Positions 34,389 to 45,795 are shown, counted from the first letter of the stretch. The stretch: 64,000 bases of DNA from Roseibacillus sp. (GCA_028821775.1 JAPKFB010000008.1:33897-97896); one strand, 5' to 3'. Notes: generated by a model from the sequence alone, not told the origin. Numbers and translations are program-made.

Positions 34389-35285
34389 CTAGGCCGGATT
34401 CGCGTGACGCCCCGGGAAGGTCAACTCGGCGATGCCTGACTTGTCCAAATCACCCAGACCTTCGTCTGTCAACCGGTCATACTGCGCCTTGGTAGCATCG
34501 TTGACTGGCAATTTGAGTCCTGCTTCTTCCGCCAGAGCCTGGGCAATTCCGGAATCCTTCGCAGCGTGCTCGGAAGAAAACCAACATTCGTGATCACGAT
34601 CCATCATGTCTTCCGCATCGGTCTCGAGGACCCGCGAATTCGCACCCGTTTGTGAGAACACTTCGCAGATCAACTTGAGGTCGAGCCCCATTGCAGTAGC
34701 CAAACCAAGCCCTTCGGCAAGCCCGGCGGTGTTGATGTTCATCACCATGTTCACGAGAGCTTTTACCTTCGCCGCTTGTCCTGCTTTTCCACAGAGCCGC
34801 AAGTTCAACGAGAGGTCATCGAGGAGAACTTTGTTCTTTTCGAAGACTCCCTCCTCACCTCCGATCATGAGGTAGAGATTGCCCTCCCGCGCATGGCTGA
34901 TGCTGGAAGCCATCGCGCCTTCCAGCACATCCGCTCCGGCGGCCTTACCCGCCTCGTAGGCCTCGCGGTGAGCACCGGGTGAGAGGGTCGCGCAATTGAT
35001 GAAGGTCTTCCCTCCCGCTCCTTGCAGGAGGTTGTCGCCTTCTCCGAAGAAAATGGCACGCATCGCATCGTCGTTCGTGACGACAGTGATGATCACGTCC
35101 GCAGCAGCGGTTACGTCCCCGAGCTTGTCGCAATTCGCGGCGCCTAGTTCTTCCGCTAACTCTCCGGCGGCTTCCTTGTTGATGTCGTAGACTGCAGTCA
35201 CATCATGCCCGCAATCGAGCTGGAGGTGACGCGCCATGTTGGCGCCCATACGACCCACTCCGACAAATGCTACTTTCTGACTCAT
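34389..35285 (-). CDS. NAD(P)-dependent beta-hydroxyacid dehydrogenase (HIBADH/GlxR family)
   Basis: 298 aa. N-terminal Rossmann motif VAFVGVGRMGANMARHL, followed by FINCATLSPGAHREAYEAGK and DVLEGAMASSISHAREGNLY (substrate-binding signature; the usual DAPVSGG is altered). The catalytic Lys lies in AKVKALVNMVMNINTAGLAE. The C-terminal domain is all-helical. Family members reduce or oxidise small 3-hydroxyacids such as 3-hydroxyisobutyrate or tartronate semialdehyde; the divergent signature makes the substrate open. Last gene of a three-gene minus-strand group with an MBL hydrolase and an NHL protein (22-base gap). Confidence 0.88.
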   Translation of the reverse strand: MSQKVAFVGVGRMGANMARHLQLDCGHDVTAVYDINKEAAGELAEELGAANCDKLGDVTAAADVIITVVTNDDAMRAIFFGEGDNLLQGAGGKTFINCATLSPGAHREAYEAGKAAGADVLEGAMASSISHAREGNLYLMIGGEEGVFEKNKVLLDDLSLNLRLCGKAGQAAKVKALVNMVMNINTAGLAEGLGLATAMGLDLKLICEVFSQTGANSRVLETDAEDMMDRDHECWFSSEHAAKDSGIAQALAEEAGLKLPVNDATKAQYDRLTDEGLGDLDKSGIAELTFPGRHANPA

Positions 35286-35307
35286 AATATTGGTTGTGCT
35301 GTGCTGC

Positions 35308-36132
35308 TTATTTGAATTCCGGGAAGAACGGATTGTGCGCTTTTTCTTCGCCCACCGTCGTCATCGGACCGTGTCCGGGACAGACGACCGTTTCGTCGGA
35401 AAGGGTGAAAATCTCGGCGCGATTGGTCGCAAGGGCGTCTTGGTAGGAAATCATTCCTCCTCCCATCGACTGCGCAAAGAGGGCGTCGCCCACGATCGCC
35501 ACCGGCTGCCCCAGCCCGTGAATCACGTAGGTGGTCCCGCCCGGCGAGTGGCCTTTGGTTAGCCGCGTGGATACCCGCAGCGTGCCGACTGAGAAGGCGT
35601 CGCCCACTTGGAACCGGGTGGCGCCCTCGGCAGGTTCCAGCGCGCCCACCATGGTTTTTACCCCGGGGCTGTGCTTCTCCACCCGGTCCCGATCCATGAT
35701 GTGATCGAGATGGGTGTGGGAGAGAAAGAGGTGCGTTAACGTTAGACCGAGTTCGTCCACCACTTCCAAGGCCCCGCTGGTGTCCGTTCCGGTGTCGAAA
35801 AGAGCGGCTTCCTTGGAAGAAGGGTCCCACACCAGGTAGTAGTTCACCGTCATGTCTTCGTAGACGGTATTGTATTGGCGCAAGCCTTCGATCTCCACCG
35901 GCGCAGGAATCCACGCTTCCTTCGCGCGCTCGACGAGCGTATGGGAGTCCAGCCCCAGCGGCGAGGCCACCTTGCGCAATGCCGCCTCTTCAAACTCACC
36001 GTCCTTCAACTTCACGATTGTCTCCTCGGGCACTCCGGTGAGGAACTCAAGAATCTCATCCGCAAGGCCCGTGCCCCGCAGCGCCTTTCCGAGGATATCC
36101 TCGAAATTGTCTTCCATCGGAATTCCGCTCAT
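35308..36132 (-). CDS. MBL-fold metallohydrolase (glyoxalase II-like) with N-terminal extension
   Basis: 274 aa. Metal ligands are visible: His139, His141, Asp143 and His144 in FLSHTHLDHIMD; His in LTKGHSPGGTTYVI; Asp in AIVGDALFAQSMGGG; and His in VVCPGHGPMTTVGEEKAHN. This set is the glyoxalase II/ETHE-like type that hydrolyses thioesters or related small substrates. About 80 residues of mostly helical extension precede the MBL core (EDILGKALRGTGLADEIL), not typical of plain glyoxalase II. Start overlaps the upstream NHL gene by ATGA. Confidence 0.88.
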   Translation of the reverse strand: MSGIPMEDNFEDILGKALRGTGLADEILEFLTGVPEETIVKLKDGEFEEAALRKVASPLGLDSHTLVERAKEAWIPAPVEIEGLRQYNTVYEDMTVNYYLVWDPSSKEAALFDTGTDTSGALEVVDELGLTLTHLFLSHTHLDHIMDRDRVEKHSPGVKTMVGALEPAEGATRFQVGDAFSVGTLRVSTRLTKGHSPGGTTYVIHGLGQPVAIVGDALFAQSMGGGMISYQDALATNRAEIFTLSDETVVCPGHGPMTTVGEEKAHNPFFPEFK

Positions 36133-37145
36133 TGCTTCACGGAATTTACTTTCACGAGTTTTGTGATGCGCCCGAACCGATTCCAGTCCTGCACGTATAG
36201 GTTGCCGGCCGAATCGTAGGCGAGGCCGTGCGGCGCAGTGAAATGGGCCGGTTCGGCTTTATCGGGTGCCACTCCATTTTGGCCCCGCTGCTTGGGATTC
36301 GGATTCTCACCCAGCAGAGCAACCACCTTGCCGCTCTTGTCGAGAATCTTGACCCCACCCGCAAGCTCCGTCACCGCCACCACGTCACCGCGGAAGGCAA
36401 GGTCGGTCGGACGGCGCAAGCCATCCGCCACTACTCCGATCCAATTTCCATCGAGATCAAAGTGGGTCACCCGTCCGTTCTCGCGATCCGCGATCATCAC
36501 TCGCGGCGGATCAAAGCGATGGTCGATTGCAAGGCCATGGGCAGTGTTGCACTGCCCATCTCCCTTACCTTTGCCACCGAAGGTCTTGATCAGTTTCCCC
36601 TTCGCATCAAACTTGTGGAGATAGTTGGAGCCATAGCCAATCGCGACGTAGATCGAACCATCCGGTCCGATGTCGGCAGCAGTCAGTCCCCTGTATCCAC
36701 CCTTCACCTCGCCGGATGCCTTTTGCGAAATCTCAAAGACCTCCTTGCCATCGGTCGTCATCTTCACGAGGCGCGAACCGCCGTTGTGAGATGCCCAGAT
36801 AAACTCCTTGCCGCCCTCTTCCTTGATGAAGAGATCGTGGACCTTGGACATCGGAAGAGTCCCGACTTCTTTCCCATCCGGTTGGTAGATCAGGATTCCG
36901 CGCGGAGTATCGGTGCTGATGTAAATCCGCCCGGCTTTGTCGATCGCTACCCCACCGTTCGTACTCCCGACTCCCTTGTTCTTGGAAGTCCCCCACCACG
37001 GAACATTCTCGTAAGTGTGATCACCCGCTCCGGTTGCGACTGCGATCGTGAGAATCTCGCCTTCCGGAGCAGATCCCTTGTGGGGATGTGCCAAAAGAAG
37101 ACCCGACAATGTGGTGGCCGCGGCAAGCAGCAGTATGCGTTTCAT
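36129..37145 (-). CDS. Exported NHL-repeat beta-propeller protein
   Basis: 338 aa with signal peptide (ILLLAAATTLSGLLLA). Repeated NHL/SMP-30-like blades: GGVAIDKAGRIYISTDTPRG, GLTAADIGPDGSIYVAIGYG, GLAIDHRFDPPRVMIADREN, HGLAYDSAGNLYVQDWN. A six-bladed propeller located in the periplasm or outside is expected. Function could be sugar-lactone binding/hydrolysis or simply ligand binding; not decided. Translationally coupled with the MBL hydrolase. First gene of the group; a bidirectional terminator lies upstream of it. Confidence 0.82.
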   Translation of the reverse strand: MKRILLLAAATTLSGLLLAHPHKGSAPEGEILTIAVATGAGDHTYENVPWWGTSKNKGVGSTNGGVAIDKAGRIYISTDTPRGILIYQPDGKEVGTLPMSKVHDLFIKEEGGKEFIWASHNGGSRLVKMTTDGKEVFEISQKASGEVKGGYRGLTAADIGPDGSIYVAIGYGSNYLHKFDAKGKLIKTFGGKGKGDGQCNTAHGLAIDHRFDPPRVMIADRENGRVTHFDLDGNWIGVVADGLRRPTDLAFRGDVVAVTELAGGVKILDKSGKVVALLGENPNPKQRGQNGVAPDKAEPAHFTAPHGLAYDSAGNLYVQDWNRFGRITKLVKVNSVKQ

Positions 37146-37226
37146 GACCCACCAGATATGGCGGCTGAAGGCGGACAGGAAAAGTACTTTTGCACCGTCC
37201 CATCAAACGAGCATTTTAGGCCATGA

Positions 37227-37258
37227 AAAAAGGCCGCGGAAACCCGCGGCCTTGATTC
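37227..37258. terminator. Hairpin terminator upstream of the EF-hand gene end
   Basis: AGGCCGCGG-AAAC-CCGCGGCCT, 9-bp stem, with an A-run before it and T-rich bases after. It closes the minus-strand EF-hand transcript. Confidence 0.75.
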
Positions 37259-37286
37259 TTAAATTCAGTTAAAGAGAGGGCCCTGG

Positions 37287-37631
37287 TTACTTAGCCTCGT
37301 TCTTCTTTTTCTTCTTGCCTGCGCCGTCATCGCCTTTCTTCTTGCCGCCACCACCAAGCTCGTCCTTCGTGATCGCGCCATCGCTGTTCTTGTCGCGCTT
37401 CTTGAAGATCGACTCTGCTTTCTCAGCAGCGATCGGCTTCGACTTGGCTGCGCACCAGGCCTTGAATTCGTCCAAGGTGATCTTGCCATCCTTGTCCTTG
37501 TCTGCAGACCTCAGGCCGCCTGCCTTCTTGGCCGGCTTGTCCTTCTTCTTCTTGGCGTCGTCGTCCGCGGCCCCGGCAATCGCTACGCTCGCGATCAACA
37601 CCGCGGCGATGAGTTTCAGTGTCATTTTCAT
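37287..37631 (-). CDS. Exported EF-hand calcium-binding protein
   Basis: 114 aa from the ATG at 37631 (a second in-frame ATG is at 37625). Signal peptide TLKLIAAVLIASVAIAGA, a Lys-rich linker, then two EF-hand loops: DKDKDGKITLDE (~44-55) and DKNSDGAITKDE (~80-91), each with the Asp/Asn ligands and final Glu. The C-terminus is Gly/Lys-rich (GGGGKKKGDDGAGKKKKK). Likely a periplasmic or surface calcium-binding protein, a type frequent in Verrucomicrobia and Planctomycetes. Partner unknown. Confidence 0.85.
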   Translation of the reverse strand: MKMTLKLIAAVLIASVAIAGAADDDAKKKKDKPAKKAGGLRSADKDKDGKITLDEFKAWCAAKSKPIAAEKAESIFKKRDKNSDGAITKDELGGGGKKKGDDGAGKKKKKNEAK

Positions 37632-37695
37632 AAGTGTGCGTTCTCTTGCGCCCGGATAGAACTTCCGAAAGCCCTCCAAGTTGTCAAAAACTTTG

Positions 37696-39930
37696 CTAAT
37701 CAACCGCTTCAGCCCGTCCCACGATCCGAAAGTCGACCAACTGGCGCTCCATGTGCACCCGCACCACCTGCACCAGGACCACCTGTCCGAGCGAAAGTTC
37801 ATCGCCTTTCCTCGTGACATAGCGCATGTGCTGCCCCTCCAACCGCCAGTCCGCAGGCGGAAACTCGTCCCGTTTGACGAGGCCGCGCTGCACGATCTCG
37901 AGGGCTTCCACCATGAGACCGATTTTCCGGACATCCATAATGACGGCTTCGAAGACAGGCGGCTTGGACTCGTGAGCGCACTTGTGAAGCCACTCCAACA
38001 TTTTCAGGCACCGCGATTCATCTTCGGCGCTCGCGCTGATTCGCTCGGTGGTCGAGATATGATCCGCAATCTCGGCACAATGAGCCCGAATCGGCAGGCG
38101 GGCGGTTTGCCCCGGGGGATTGTCCAGAAGGGCCTCGAGAGCCCGATGCATGATAAGGTCCGCATAGCGGCGGATGGGACTCGTGAAGTGACAATAATCC
38201 CTCTTGGAGAGCCCGTAGTGCCCGAGGGGTTCCTCCCGATAGGTGGCCCGCTTCAAACTCTTCAAGAGCCCCAACTTGATGGCGTGCTCTTCCGGCTTGC
38301 CGCGGGCCTGCTTCAAGAGCTTTTGAATGTCCTTCTTGTTACTGAGATCGCCGGGCTCATATCCATGGGCGCGCGCCAGTTCGGCAAATTCGAACAGCTT
38401 GTCTGAATCAGGATTCTCATGCTCGCGATAGATCCCGGGCCGTCCAGCATTCTTGATGGCGCGCGCGACGGCCTCGTTCGCGGCCAACATGAATTCTTCG
38501 ATCAGCTGGTGACTCTCGTTGTAGTCTTCCCGTTTATAGCCGGTCGGCCTCCCGAACTTGTCCAGCACCACCCGAACTTTCGGAAACTCCAGATCCAGGG
38601 CCCCCTGGGAATTCCGTCGCTTTCGCATCAGGGAAGCAAGCTTCCAACACTCCGTCAGGGCCCCCGCAATCTCTGAACGCAGAGGATCGATCACACCGGT
38701 CTTTCCTTCCAACATCTCCTGCGCCTCTTCGTAGGTGAGACGGGCCTTGGAACGGATCACCGCCTTCTCGAAACGGGCCTTGATCATCGCCCCCTCGCGA
38801 TCGAACCACATTACGACACAACAAGTGAGCCGATCTTCCGCCGGAACGAGCGAGCAAATGCCGTTGCTCAAGGCCTCCGGCAACATCGGGAGGACGCGGT
38901 CAACCAGGTAGGTCGAATTCCCCCGCTCCCGCGCTTCGCGATCAATCGCAGTGTCCGGCTTCACGTAGGAGGCCACGTCCGCAATGTGAACAGCCATCTC
39001 CCAGCCGCGCTCGCGCTCCCGCACCCAGATCGCATCATCAAAATCTCTGGCATCAACCGGATCAATCGTGAGCACCAACTCGTCGCGCCAGTCTTTGCGA
39101 TCCACCAGGGCCGCGGGTGGGACCGTGGTGGGAATGGATTTCGTTTCCGCCTCCACGTCCTCGGGAAACTCCACTCGCAATCCGTGTCGATGAATGATCC
39201 CGCGGATGTCCACCCCTGGCTCATCGGGCCATCCGAGCACTTCCGTGATTTCTCCGCGCGGGGCAACCTGTCGGCTCACCCAATCCAACAGACGCACCGC
39301 CACCTTCTGTCCGGAGCGCCCTCCTCCGGACTCATCAAGCTCGATCGATGGAGGCAAGCTTTCATCATCGGGTTGCACATAGATGAACCCTTTGCGCTCC
39401 ATCAACGTTCCGATCACCACCCCGCTGCGCCGTTGCAGGATGCGCTCCACCCGGCCGGTCGCCTGCTCTTCGGCACCCGGTAGATTCAGTGCCGCCTGCT
39501 TGTGCTTGGCGTGCTTCCACCAGATCGGCGCTCCCAATCGTTCCACCAGGAGTGCCACCTGATCTCCCTCCAACGCCACCGAGGTTTTCCGCACCCCGAC
39601 ATAGATCCGCCGAAACTTGTCGAGATCGATCCCACTCGCAAGATTCGCCTCATCGCGAGGATCGGGATAAAACCAAGCATCGCCCTTGACTTGAAATCGC
39701 AGCGTTCCCGAAAGAAGATTCCCCTCGTGTTCACGCAGCTTGTAGCGCGCCTTTTTGCCACGAACGATCACCCCGGCACGCTCCAATGCTGCCAGCTCGG
39801 CCCGCAAGTCGATCCGTTGCTCGGAGGGAAGTTCCATATCGCGGGCCAATTCCCCTTTGTTCCGAGGTCGAAATCCGGGTCTTCGCATCAGCCCCAAGAC
39901 CCTCTCCTTCAAGCCCTCGGCCTCTGGCAT
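37696..39930 (-). CDS. rnr: Ribonuclease R (RNB-family exoribonuclease)
   Basis: 744 aa from the ATG at 39930; an upstream TTG at 39981 would add 17 residues without homology. HTH_12 domain at the N-terminus (KGELARDMELPSEQRIDLRA), cold-shock OB domains (GTLRFQVKGDAWFYPDPRDE), the RNB catalytic domain with the metal-binding TIDPVDARDFDDAIWV and ALSNGICSLVPAEDRLTC, HYGLSKRDYCHFTSPIRRYA, and a C-terminal S1 domain. It degrades structured RNA 3' to 5'. Slightly shorter at the S1 end than E. coli RNase R (no long basic tail). Confidence 0.95.
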   Translation of the reverse strand: MPEAEGLKERVLGLMRRPGFRPRNKGELARDMELPSEQRIDLRAELAALERAGVIVRGKKARYKLREHEGNLLSGTLRFQVKGDAWFYPDPRDEANLASGIDLDKFRRIYVGVRKTSVALEGDQVALLVERLGAPIWWKHAKHKQAALNLPGAEEQATGRVERILQRRSGVVIGTLMERKGFIYVQPDDESLPPSIELDESGGGRSGQKVAVRLLDWVSRQVAPRGEITEVLGWPDEPGVDIRGIIHRHGLRVEFPEDVEAETKSIPTTVPPAALVDRKDWRDELVLTIDPVDARDFDDAIWVRERERGWEMAVHIADVASYVKPDTAIDREARERGNSTYLVDRVLPMLPEALSNGICSLVPAEDRLTCCVVMWFDREGAMIKARFEKAVIRSKARLTYEEAQEMLEGKTGVIDPLRSEIAGALTECWKLASLMRKRRNSQGALDLEFPKVRVVLDKFGRPTGYKREDYNESHQLIEEFMLAANEAVARAIKNAGRPGIYREHENPDSDKLFEFAELARAHGYEPGDLSNKKDIQKLLKQARGKPEEHAIKLGLLKSLKRATYREEPLGHYGLSKRDYCHFTSPIRRYADLIMHRALEALLDNPPGQTARLPIRAHCAEIADHISTTERISASAEDESRCLKMLEWLHKCAHESKPPVFEAVIMDVRKIGLMVEALEIVQRGLVKRDEFPPADWRLEGQHMRYVTRKGDELSLGQVVLVQVVRVHMERQLVDFRIVGRAEAVD

Positions 39931-40113
39931 GAAAAAATTCTGGCCGCTCGGAGTCTTCGCAGCAACTCGGAAGGGTAACAAAAATTGTGTTGCGGAGGGG
40001 AACGGTTGAGCTCATCTTGGTATTGACAATGTATTGCAGAGAGCTCGGTGACTTGCCAAACCTTGGCCATCCCGCCACCCTCCGGCACCCCAAATCCTGA
40101 ATCCCAATAAGCC

Positions 40114-40737
40114 ATGAAGAATTACTCCTCCTCCCGTTCCTCGAAGCGCGGCTTCACCTTGATCGAACTGCTCGTCGTGATTGCCATCATTGCCATCCTC
40201 GCAGCCATGGGCTTCGGCGCAGGCGCGATGGCCATCAACAAAGCCAAAAAGACCCACGCCCTCAGCGACTGCTCGAACCTGGTGCAAGCCATCCAAGCCT
40301 TCTACGACGACTACAATACCCTTCCTGATGTGCCTGACGCCGACGACTCTCCCGGTGCCAAGTCCGATTCTCTCCTCATGAACATGCTGGTGGGTTACGA
40401 CGAAGAAAACAACCCGAAGGAAGTGCGCTATTTCCAAGGCAAAGACGCCAAAGGATCTTCTGCGATTAGCTCCTATGGCGGCCTCTACTACGAGAACAAT
40501 AGAACCGTTGAACTCCTCGATCCCTGGCGCAAGGTCTCGGGCGACGCCGCAAACAACCGTCACTTCTTCGTCATGCTCGATGGTGACTACGACGACGAAC
40601 TCAAGGATCCCTTCAACAATGACAAGCCCCTTCCCGGCCGCCGCGCGATTTCCTGGTGCACCGGAAAAGATGGTCTCTACACCCTCGGGCGCCAGACCAG
40701 TGCTGAGAACACCGACAACGTCTATTCCTGGAGGTAG
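40114..40737 (+). CDS. Type II secretion/pilin-like prepilin (GspG-type)
   Basis: 207 aa. Basic leader (NYSSSRSSKRG) then FTLIELLVVIAIIAILAAMG with Glu +5; cleavage after Gly13. The globular region (LSDCSNLVQAIQAFYDDYNT, SLLMNMLVGYDEENNPKEVR, DPFNNDKPLPGRRAISW, ending GRQTSAENTDNVYSW) is the Verrucomicrobia-type pseudopilin with GspG-like end. It stands alone, 12 kb from the pilus locus, and is followed by a decayed partial copy. It could feed a type II secretion system elsewhere in the genome. Confidence 0.9.
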   Translation: MKNYSSSRSSKRGFTLIELLVVIAIIAILAAMGFGAGAMAINKAKKTHALSDCSNLVQAIQAFYDDYNTLPDVPDADDSPGAKSDSLLMNMLVGYDEENNPKEVRYFQGKDAKGSSAISSYGGLYYENNRTVELLDPWRKVSGDAANNRHFFVMLDGDYDDELKDPFNNDKPLPGRRAISWCTGKDGLYTLGRQTSAENTDNVYSWR

Positions 40738-40954
40738 GTCTCCCTGCTCAAGACAGGCCCGATTTTCAAAGCTGGCTTCGGCCAGCTTTTTCTTTGCGAC
40801 CTCTCTTCTCTCGAGCTCCCGCAAGGAATTCCTAGCGGGAATGGCGGATTCGAACTCCCGGGTGAGTGCCAACGCGCAAGTAGTTTTCCGACCGGCAAGG
40901 CGTCGACCGAAATTCTGAATCCAATCGGTCTCGGACATGAGCATGTCCCCATTC

Positions 40955-41130
40955 ACCCCCATGCCGAATCATCAAATCTCGCCCAATCGGTCCAGGTGTT
41001 CCACCACGACAACAACTGCGTGCCGGGCCTGGGATTCCGAAACCGCCATTCCCACCGACAACCCATTCATGAATGTGTTCGTCGGTCTCGACAAGACTGC
41101 GAAGCCGAAGGGCGAAAGGAACTTTAAAGG
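40955..41130 (+). pseudogene. Decayed partial copy of the upstream prepilin
   Basis: One frame reads HAESSNLAQSVQVFHHDNNC then VPGL, aligning with HALSDCSNLVQAIQAFYDDYNTLP (split here) of the intact neighbour. After a frameshift, another frame reads TDNPFMNVFVGLDKTAKPKG then ERNFKG, aligning with SLLMNMLVGYDEENNPKEVR YFQG. No start, no signal helix, no end. A tandem duplicate that has lost its N-terminus and frame. Confidence 0.68.
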
Positions 41131-41262
41131 CCGGCGTCTGGTCGGAAGTTGGACGGTCGAGCCTTGCCGCCTTCACGCTCTTGAGTGCTCCCCCCGCCCA
41201 AGGAAAAAGCCGGGCAGTTTCCCGCCCGGCTTGAAAATGGTTTTGATCGTCGAGGACCTGAC

Positions 41263-42900
<1,638 letters not shown>

Positions 42901-42927
42901 TGTCGTTTGTTTTGTTGGAGTCTTCGG

Positions 42928-43221
42928 TTACTCGGAGATGACACCAAGGATGTCGCCCTCGTTGATGATGAGGAGATCGTCTCCGTTTACTTTGACATCA
43001 GTGCCGCCGTACTTCGAGATGAGGACCTTGTCGCCCGCATTCACAGTAAACGTGATGTCGTTTCCATTTTCGTCTTTGCCGCCAGTGCCGAGGGATACGA
43101 CCTCTGCTTCTTGCGGCTTCTCTTGGGCGCTATCGGGAAGCACGATGCCGCCGGCGCTGACTTCTTCAGCATCGAGGCGCTTCACGAGAACACGCTGACC
43201 GAGTGGTTTGATACTAGCCAT
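42928..43221 (-). CDS. groES: Co-chaperonin GroES (10 kDa)
   Basis: 97 aa from the ATG at 43221. [20 protein letters not shown] begins the fold; the mobile loop is [20 protein letters not shown], and the core [20 protein letters not shown] precedes [13 protein letters not shown]. Caps the GroEL ring. First gene of groES-groEL; only 85 bases separate it from the end of dnaK, and no CIRCE element is visible there. Confidence 0.98.
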   Translation of the reverse strand: MASIKPLGQRVLVKRLDAEEVSAGGIVLPDSAQEKPQEAEVVSLGTGGKDENGNDITFTVNAGDKVLISKYGGTDVKVNGDDLLIINEGDILGVISE

Positions 43222-43306
43222 ATTTCGGTGGTTGGTTCGTGTTGGTTGTGTTTGTGTTTTTGGTGAATGAGTCGACCCCAAAAGCGGGGGGCGGGAAACT
43301 GACAGA

Positions 43307-45244
43307 TTACTTCTCGGCGTCAACGACTTCCGCGTCGACCACCTTGCCTTTCGCCTCCCGGGGCTCGTCGGAGTCTTCTTCCCCGGCCGGAGCGGCCTCT
43401 GCCTCCCCGGGGGCTCCCTCCGCCGCTGCTCCCGCGGCGGCCTCTTGGGCTGCATTGTAGAGTTCGGTCAGGCTGGTCTGGAGATCTTCGGAAGTGGTTC
43501 GGATGGAGTCTAGGTCGTCGGCCTTGAGGGCCTCCCGCACCGCCGCGACCTTGGTCTCAAGTGTTTCCTTGAGTTCGTCGGGAACCTTGTCGCCCATCTC
43601 CGTCAGCTGCTTCTCGACTTCGAACGCCATGTGCTCGGCCTTGTTCTTCTCATCGATCACCTCGGAGCGCTTCTTGTCTTCCTCGGCGTGTTCTTCCGCT
43701 TCGCGTTTGGCCTTTTCGATTTCTTCATCGCTCAGACCGCTTGACCCTTCAATCGAGATCTTCTTCTCGTTGTTGGTCTTCTTGTCCGTTGCCGTGACGT
43801 GCAAAATCCCGTTCGAGTCAATGTCGAAGGTCACTTCGATCTGGGGCATTCCGCGAGGGGCGCCCTCGATGCCCTCCAGGTTGAAGGTGCCGAGAACCTT
43901 GTTGTTGGCGAAGAGGGGACGCTCCCCCTGGCAGACGCGAATCGTGACTTCGGGCTGGTTGTCCGAGGCCGTCGAAAAAATCTGCGACTTCTTCACTGGA
44001 ATGGTCGTGTTGCGCTCGATCATGGCCGTCGCGCGACTCCCTTCCGTCTCGATCGCCAGCGTGAGCGGCGTAACATCGAGCAGAACCACGTCCTTCACAT
44101 CTCCCTGGAGCACCCCGCCTTGAATGCCGGCTCCGATCGCAACCACCTCATCCGGGTTCACTCCCCGGTGCGGGTCCTTGCCTGCGAGCTCACGGGCAAC
44201 TTCCTGCACCTTGGGCATGCGAGTCATTCCACCAACCAAAACGAGCTCGTCGATCTCACTAGCACTCACTCCCGCTTCCTTCAAACAGTCGAGAACCGGC
44301 TGCTTGGTGCGGTTGAGAAGATGCTCCGTCAACTGCTCGAGCTTGGCACGCGACACTTCCATCTGGATGTGCTTGGGGCCAGTTTGGTTCGCGGTCACGA
44401 AGGGCAGATTGATCTCGTAGCTCGAAGAAGAACTCAGCGCGATCTTCGCCTTCTCGGCTTCTTCCTTGATGCGCTGCAGGGCATCCGGCTGGCTGCTGAG
44501 GTCAATGCCTTCACTTGCTTTGAAATCCCCAACCACCCAGTCGATGATCGCGGTATCCCAGTCGTCCCCGCCAAGCTGCGTGTCCCCATCAGTGGCCATG
44601 ACCTCAAAGACCCCGTCACCAATGTCGAGCACCGAGATGTCAAAGGTGCCTCCCCCCAGGTCATAAACCGCAATCTTTTCGGCGCTCTTCTTATCGAGCC
44701 CGTAGGCGAGAGAAGCGGCGGTGGGCTCGTTGATGATGCGACGCACCTTGAGGCCCGCGATTTCACCCGCGGCCTTAGTGGCATTGCGCTGCGAGTCATT
44801 GAAGTAGGCCGGCACCGTGATGACGGCTTCCTCGATGGTCTCCCCGAGCTTGGCCTCGGCGTCGGCCTTCATCTTGCCCAGCACCATCGCGGAAATTTCC
44901 TGCGGTGAGTAGGCCTTCTTTTCCCCATCCACTTCTACTTCGATGTGCGCGTCGCCGCTCGACGCCGCCACGATCTTGTAAGGGAGTCTCTTATCAACCT
45001 CCGTAAGCTCGGAAAACTTGCGCCCGATCAGGCGCTTGGCTGAAAAAATCGTATTCTCAGGATTGGTGACTGCTTGGCGTTTGGCTGCCTGGCCAACGAG
45101 GCGCTCCCCTCCCTTGGCAAAGGCCACCACCGACGGCGTGGTGCGTGCTCCTTCCGAGTTCTCCAACACTACTGGCTCGCCAGCCTCCATGACCGCCATG
45201 CAGGAGTTCGTCGTCCCGAGGTCAATTCCGAGTATCTTTCCCAT
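43307..45244 (-). CDS. dnaK: Chaperone DnaK (Hsp70)
   Basis: 645 aa from the ATG at 45244 ([20 protein letters not shown]); AAAGGA lies about 9 bases upstream. ATPase domain with [20 protein letters not shown] and [20 protein letters not shown]; substrate domain with [20 protein letters not shown] and [19 protein letters not shown]; lid and a tail rich in Ala/Glu ending [11 protein letters not shown]. Grp/J partners are not in the window. The 550-base region upstream has two inverted repeats that could be control sites. groES-groEL follow on the same strand. Confidence 0.97.
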   Translation of the reverse strand: MGKILGIDLGTTNSCMAVMEAGEPVVLENSEGARTTPSVVAFAKGGERLVGQAAKRQAVTNPENTIFSAKRLIGRKFSELTEVDKRLPYKIVAASSGDAHIEVEVDGEKKAYSPQEISAMVLGKMKADAEAKLGETIEEAVITVPAYFNDSQRNATKAAGEIAGLKVRRIINEPTAASLAYGLDKKSAEKIAVYDLGGGTFDISVLDIGDGVFEVMATDGDTQLGGDDWDTAIIDWVVGDFKASEGIDLSSQPDALQRIKEEAEKAKIALSSSSSYEINLPFVTANQTGPKHIQMEVSRAKLEQLTEHLLNRTKQPVLDCLKEAGVSASEIDELVLVGGMTRMPKVQEVARELAGKDPHRGVNPDEVVAIGAGIQGGVLQGDVKDVVLLDVTPLTLAIETEGSRATAMIERNTTIPVKKSQIFSTASDNQPEVTIRVCQGERPLFANNKVLGTFNLEGIEGAPRGMPQIEVTFDIDSNGILHVTATDKKTNNEKKISIEGSSGLSDEEIEKAKREAEEHAEEDKKRSEVIDEKNKAEHMAFEVEKQLTEMGDKVPDELKETLETKVAAVREALKADDLDSIRTTSEDLQTSLTELYNAAQEAAAGAAAEGAPGEAEAAPAGEEDSDEPREAKGKVVDAEVVDAEK

Positions 45245-45344
45245 GTGTTTTGATCCTTTCGCTTGAGTTCCCCGGCTGATCACCGGCTTCCCTTAGGGTT
45301 GATTAAAAGTGAATCGTCAGGACGCGCCCCAACGGACTTCTCTA

Positions 45345-45361
45345 TGGCACGTTGCGTGCCA
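45345..45361. promoter_or_regulatory. 17-bp perfect inverted repeat upstream of dnaK (copy 1)
   Basis: TGGCACG-TTG-CGTGCCA, two 7-base arms with a 3-base spacer, about 100 bases upstream of the dnaK start. A near copy lies 345 bases further upstream. This looks like a binding site of a dimeric regulator; it is not CIRCE. Confidence 0.5.
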
Positions 45362-45690
45362 GCCCCCTGCCGATTCCACGCAACTCACTGACAATGAATG
45401 CGCATCTAATGTTTCACCCTCCCCCCAGCCCCGAATTTTTGTGACATTGTGTCGCAATCCGACTAGGCACCCGTGGGCTATTTGTCGCACTGACACATCC
45501 TGACACAGCAATGCAGGCGACGCTCCTTGAGCATCGTGACTCAATCAGAGGCTCGCCACAATTACGCGAGGAACGGTCTAACCTCAGATTCTGGATCTCC
45601 GAGCCGGCCAAGGGAATCGCCCGAGGAGAGAGCTCAAGGATGATCCATTCTGGGCCTTCTCGGAGAGACCCTCACCCAAGACCAGTTTGT

Positions 45691-45706
45691 GGCACGATTG
45701 CGTGCC
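45691..45706. promoter_or_regulatory. Inverted repeat upstream of dnaK (copy 2)
   Basis: GGCACG-ATTG-CGTGCC, six-base arms with a 4-base spacer; shares GGCACG..TTGCGTGCC with copy 1 at 45345. The region between them (45.36-45.69 kb) contains no gene that I can support. Confidence 0.45.
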
Positions 45707-45734
45707 GGGGTAGCTTACAACTCCAATCGCGAAG

Positions 45735-45771
45735 CAAAAAAAGGAGCCTAGCCTTTAACCGGCTAGGCTCC
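45735..45771 (-). terminator. Intrinsic terminator of katG
   Basis: Stem GGAGCCTAGCC/GGCTAGGCTCC (11 bp, 7-base loop); on the minus strand it is followed by seven Ts. It lies 25 bases past the katG stop. Confidence 0.9.
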
Positions 45772-45795
45772 AAGGGAAAGGCTTTTTCGATAAAA

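Noticed and set aside
40835..40925. tRNA on the minus strand (GTTCGAATCC-like T-loop)
   Set aside because: The T-stem pairs only 3 of 5 positions and no matching acceptor or anticodon arm is found.
43222..43306. CIRCE element before groES
   Set aside because: No TTAGCACTC-N9-GAGTGCTAA or near match is present.
43799..44908. Long plus-strand frame antisense to dnaK
   Set aside because: Shadow frame of dnaK.
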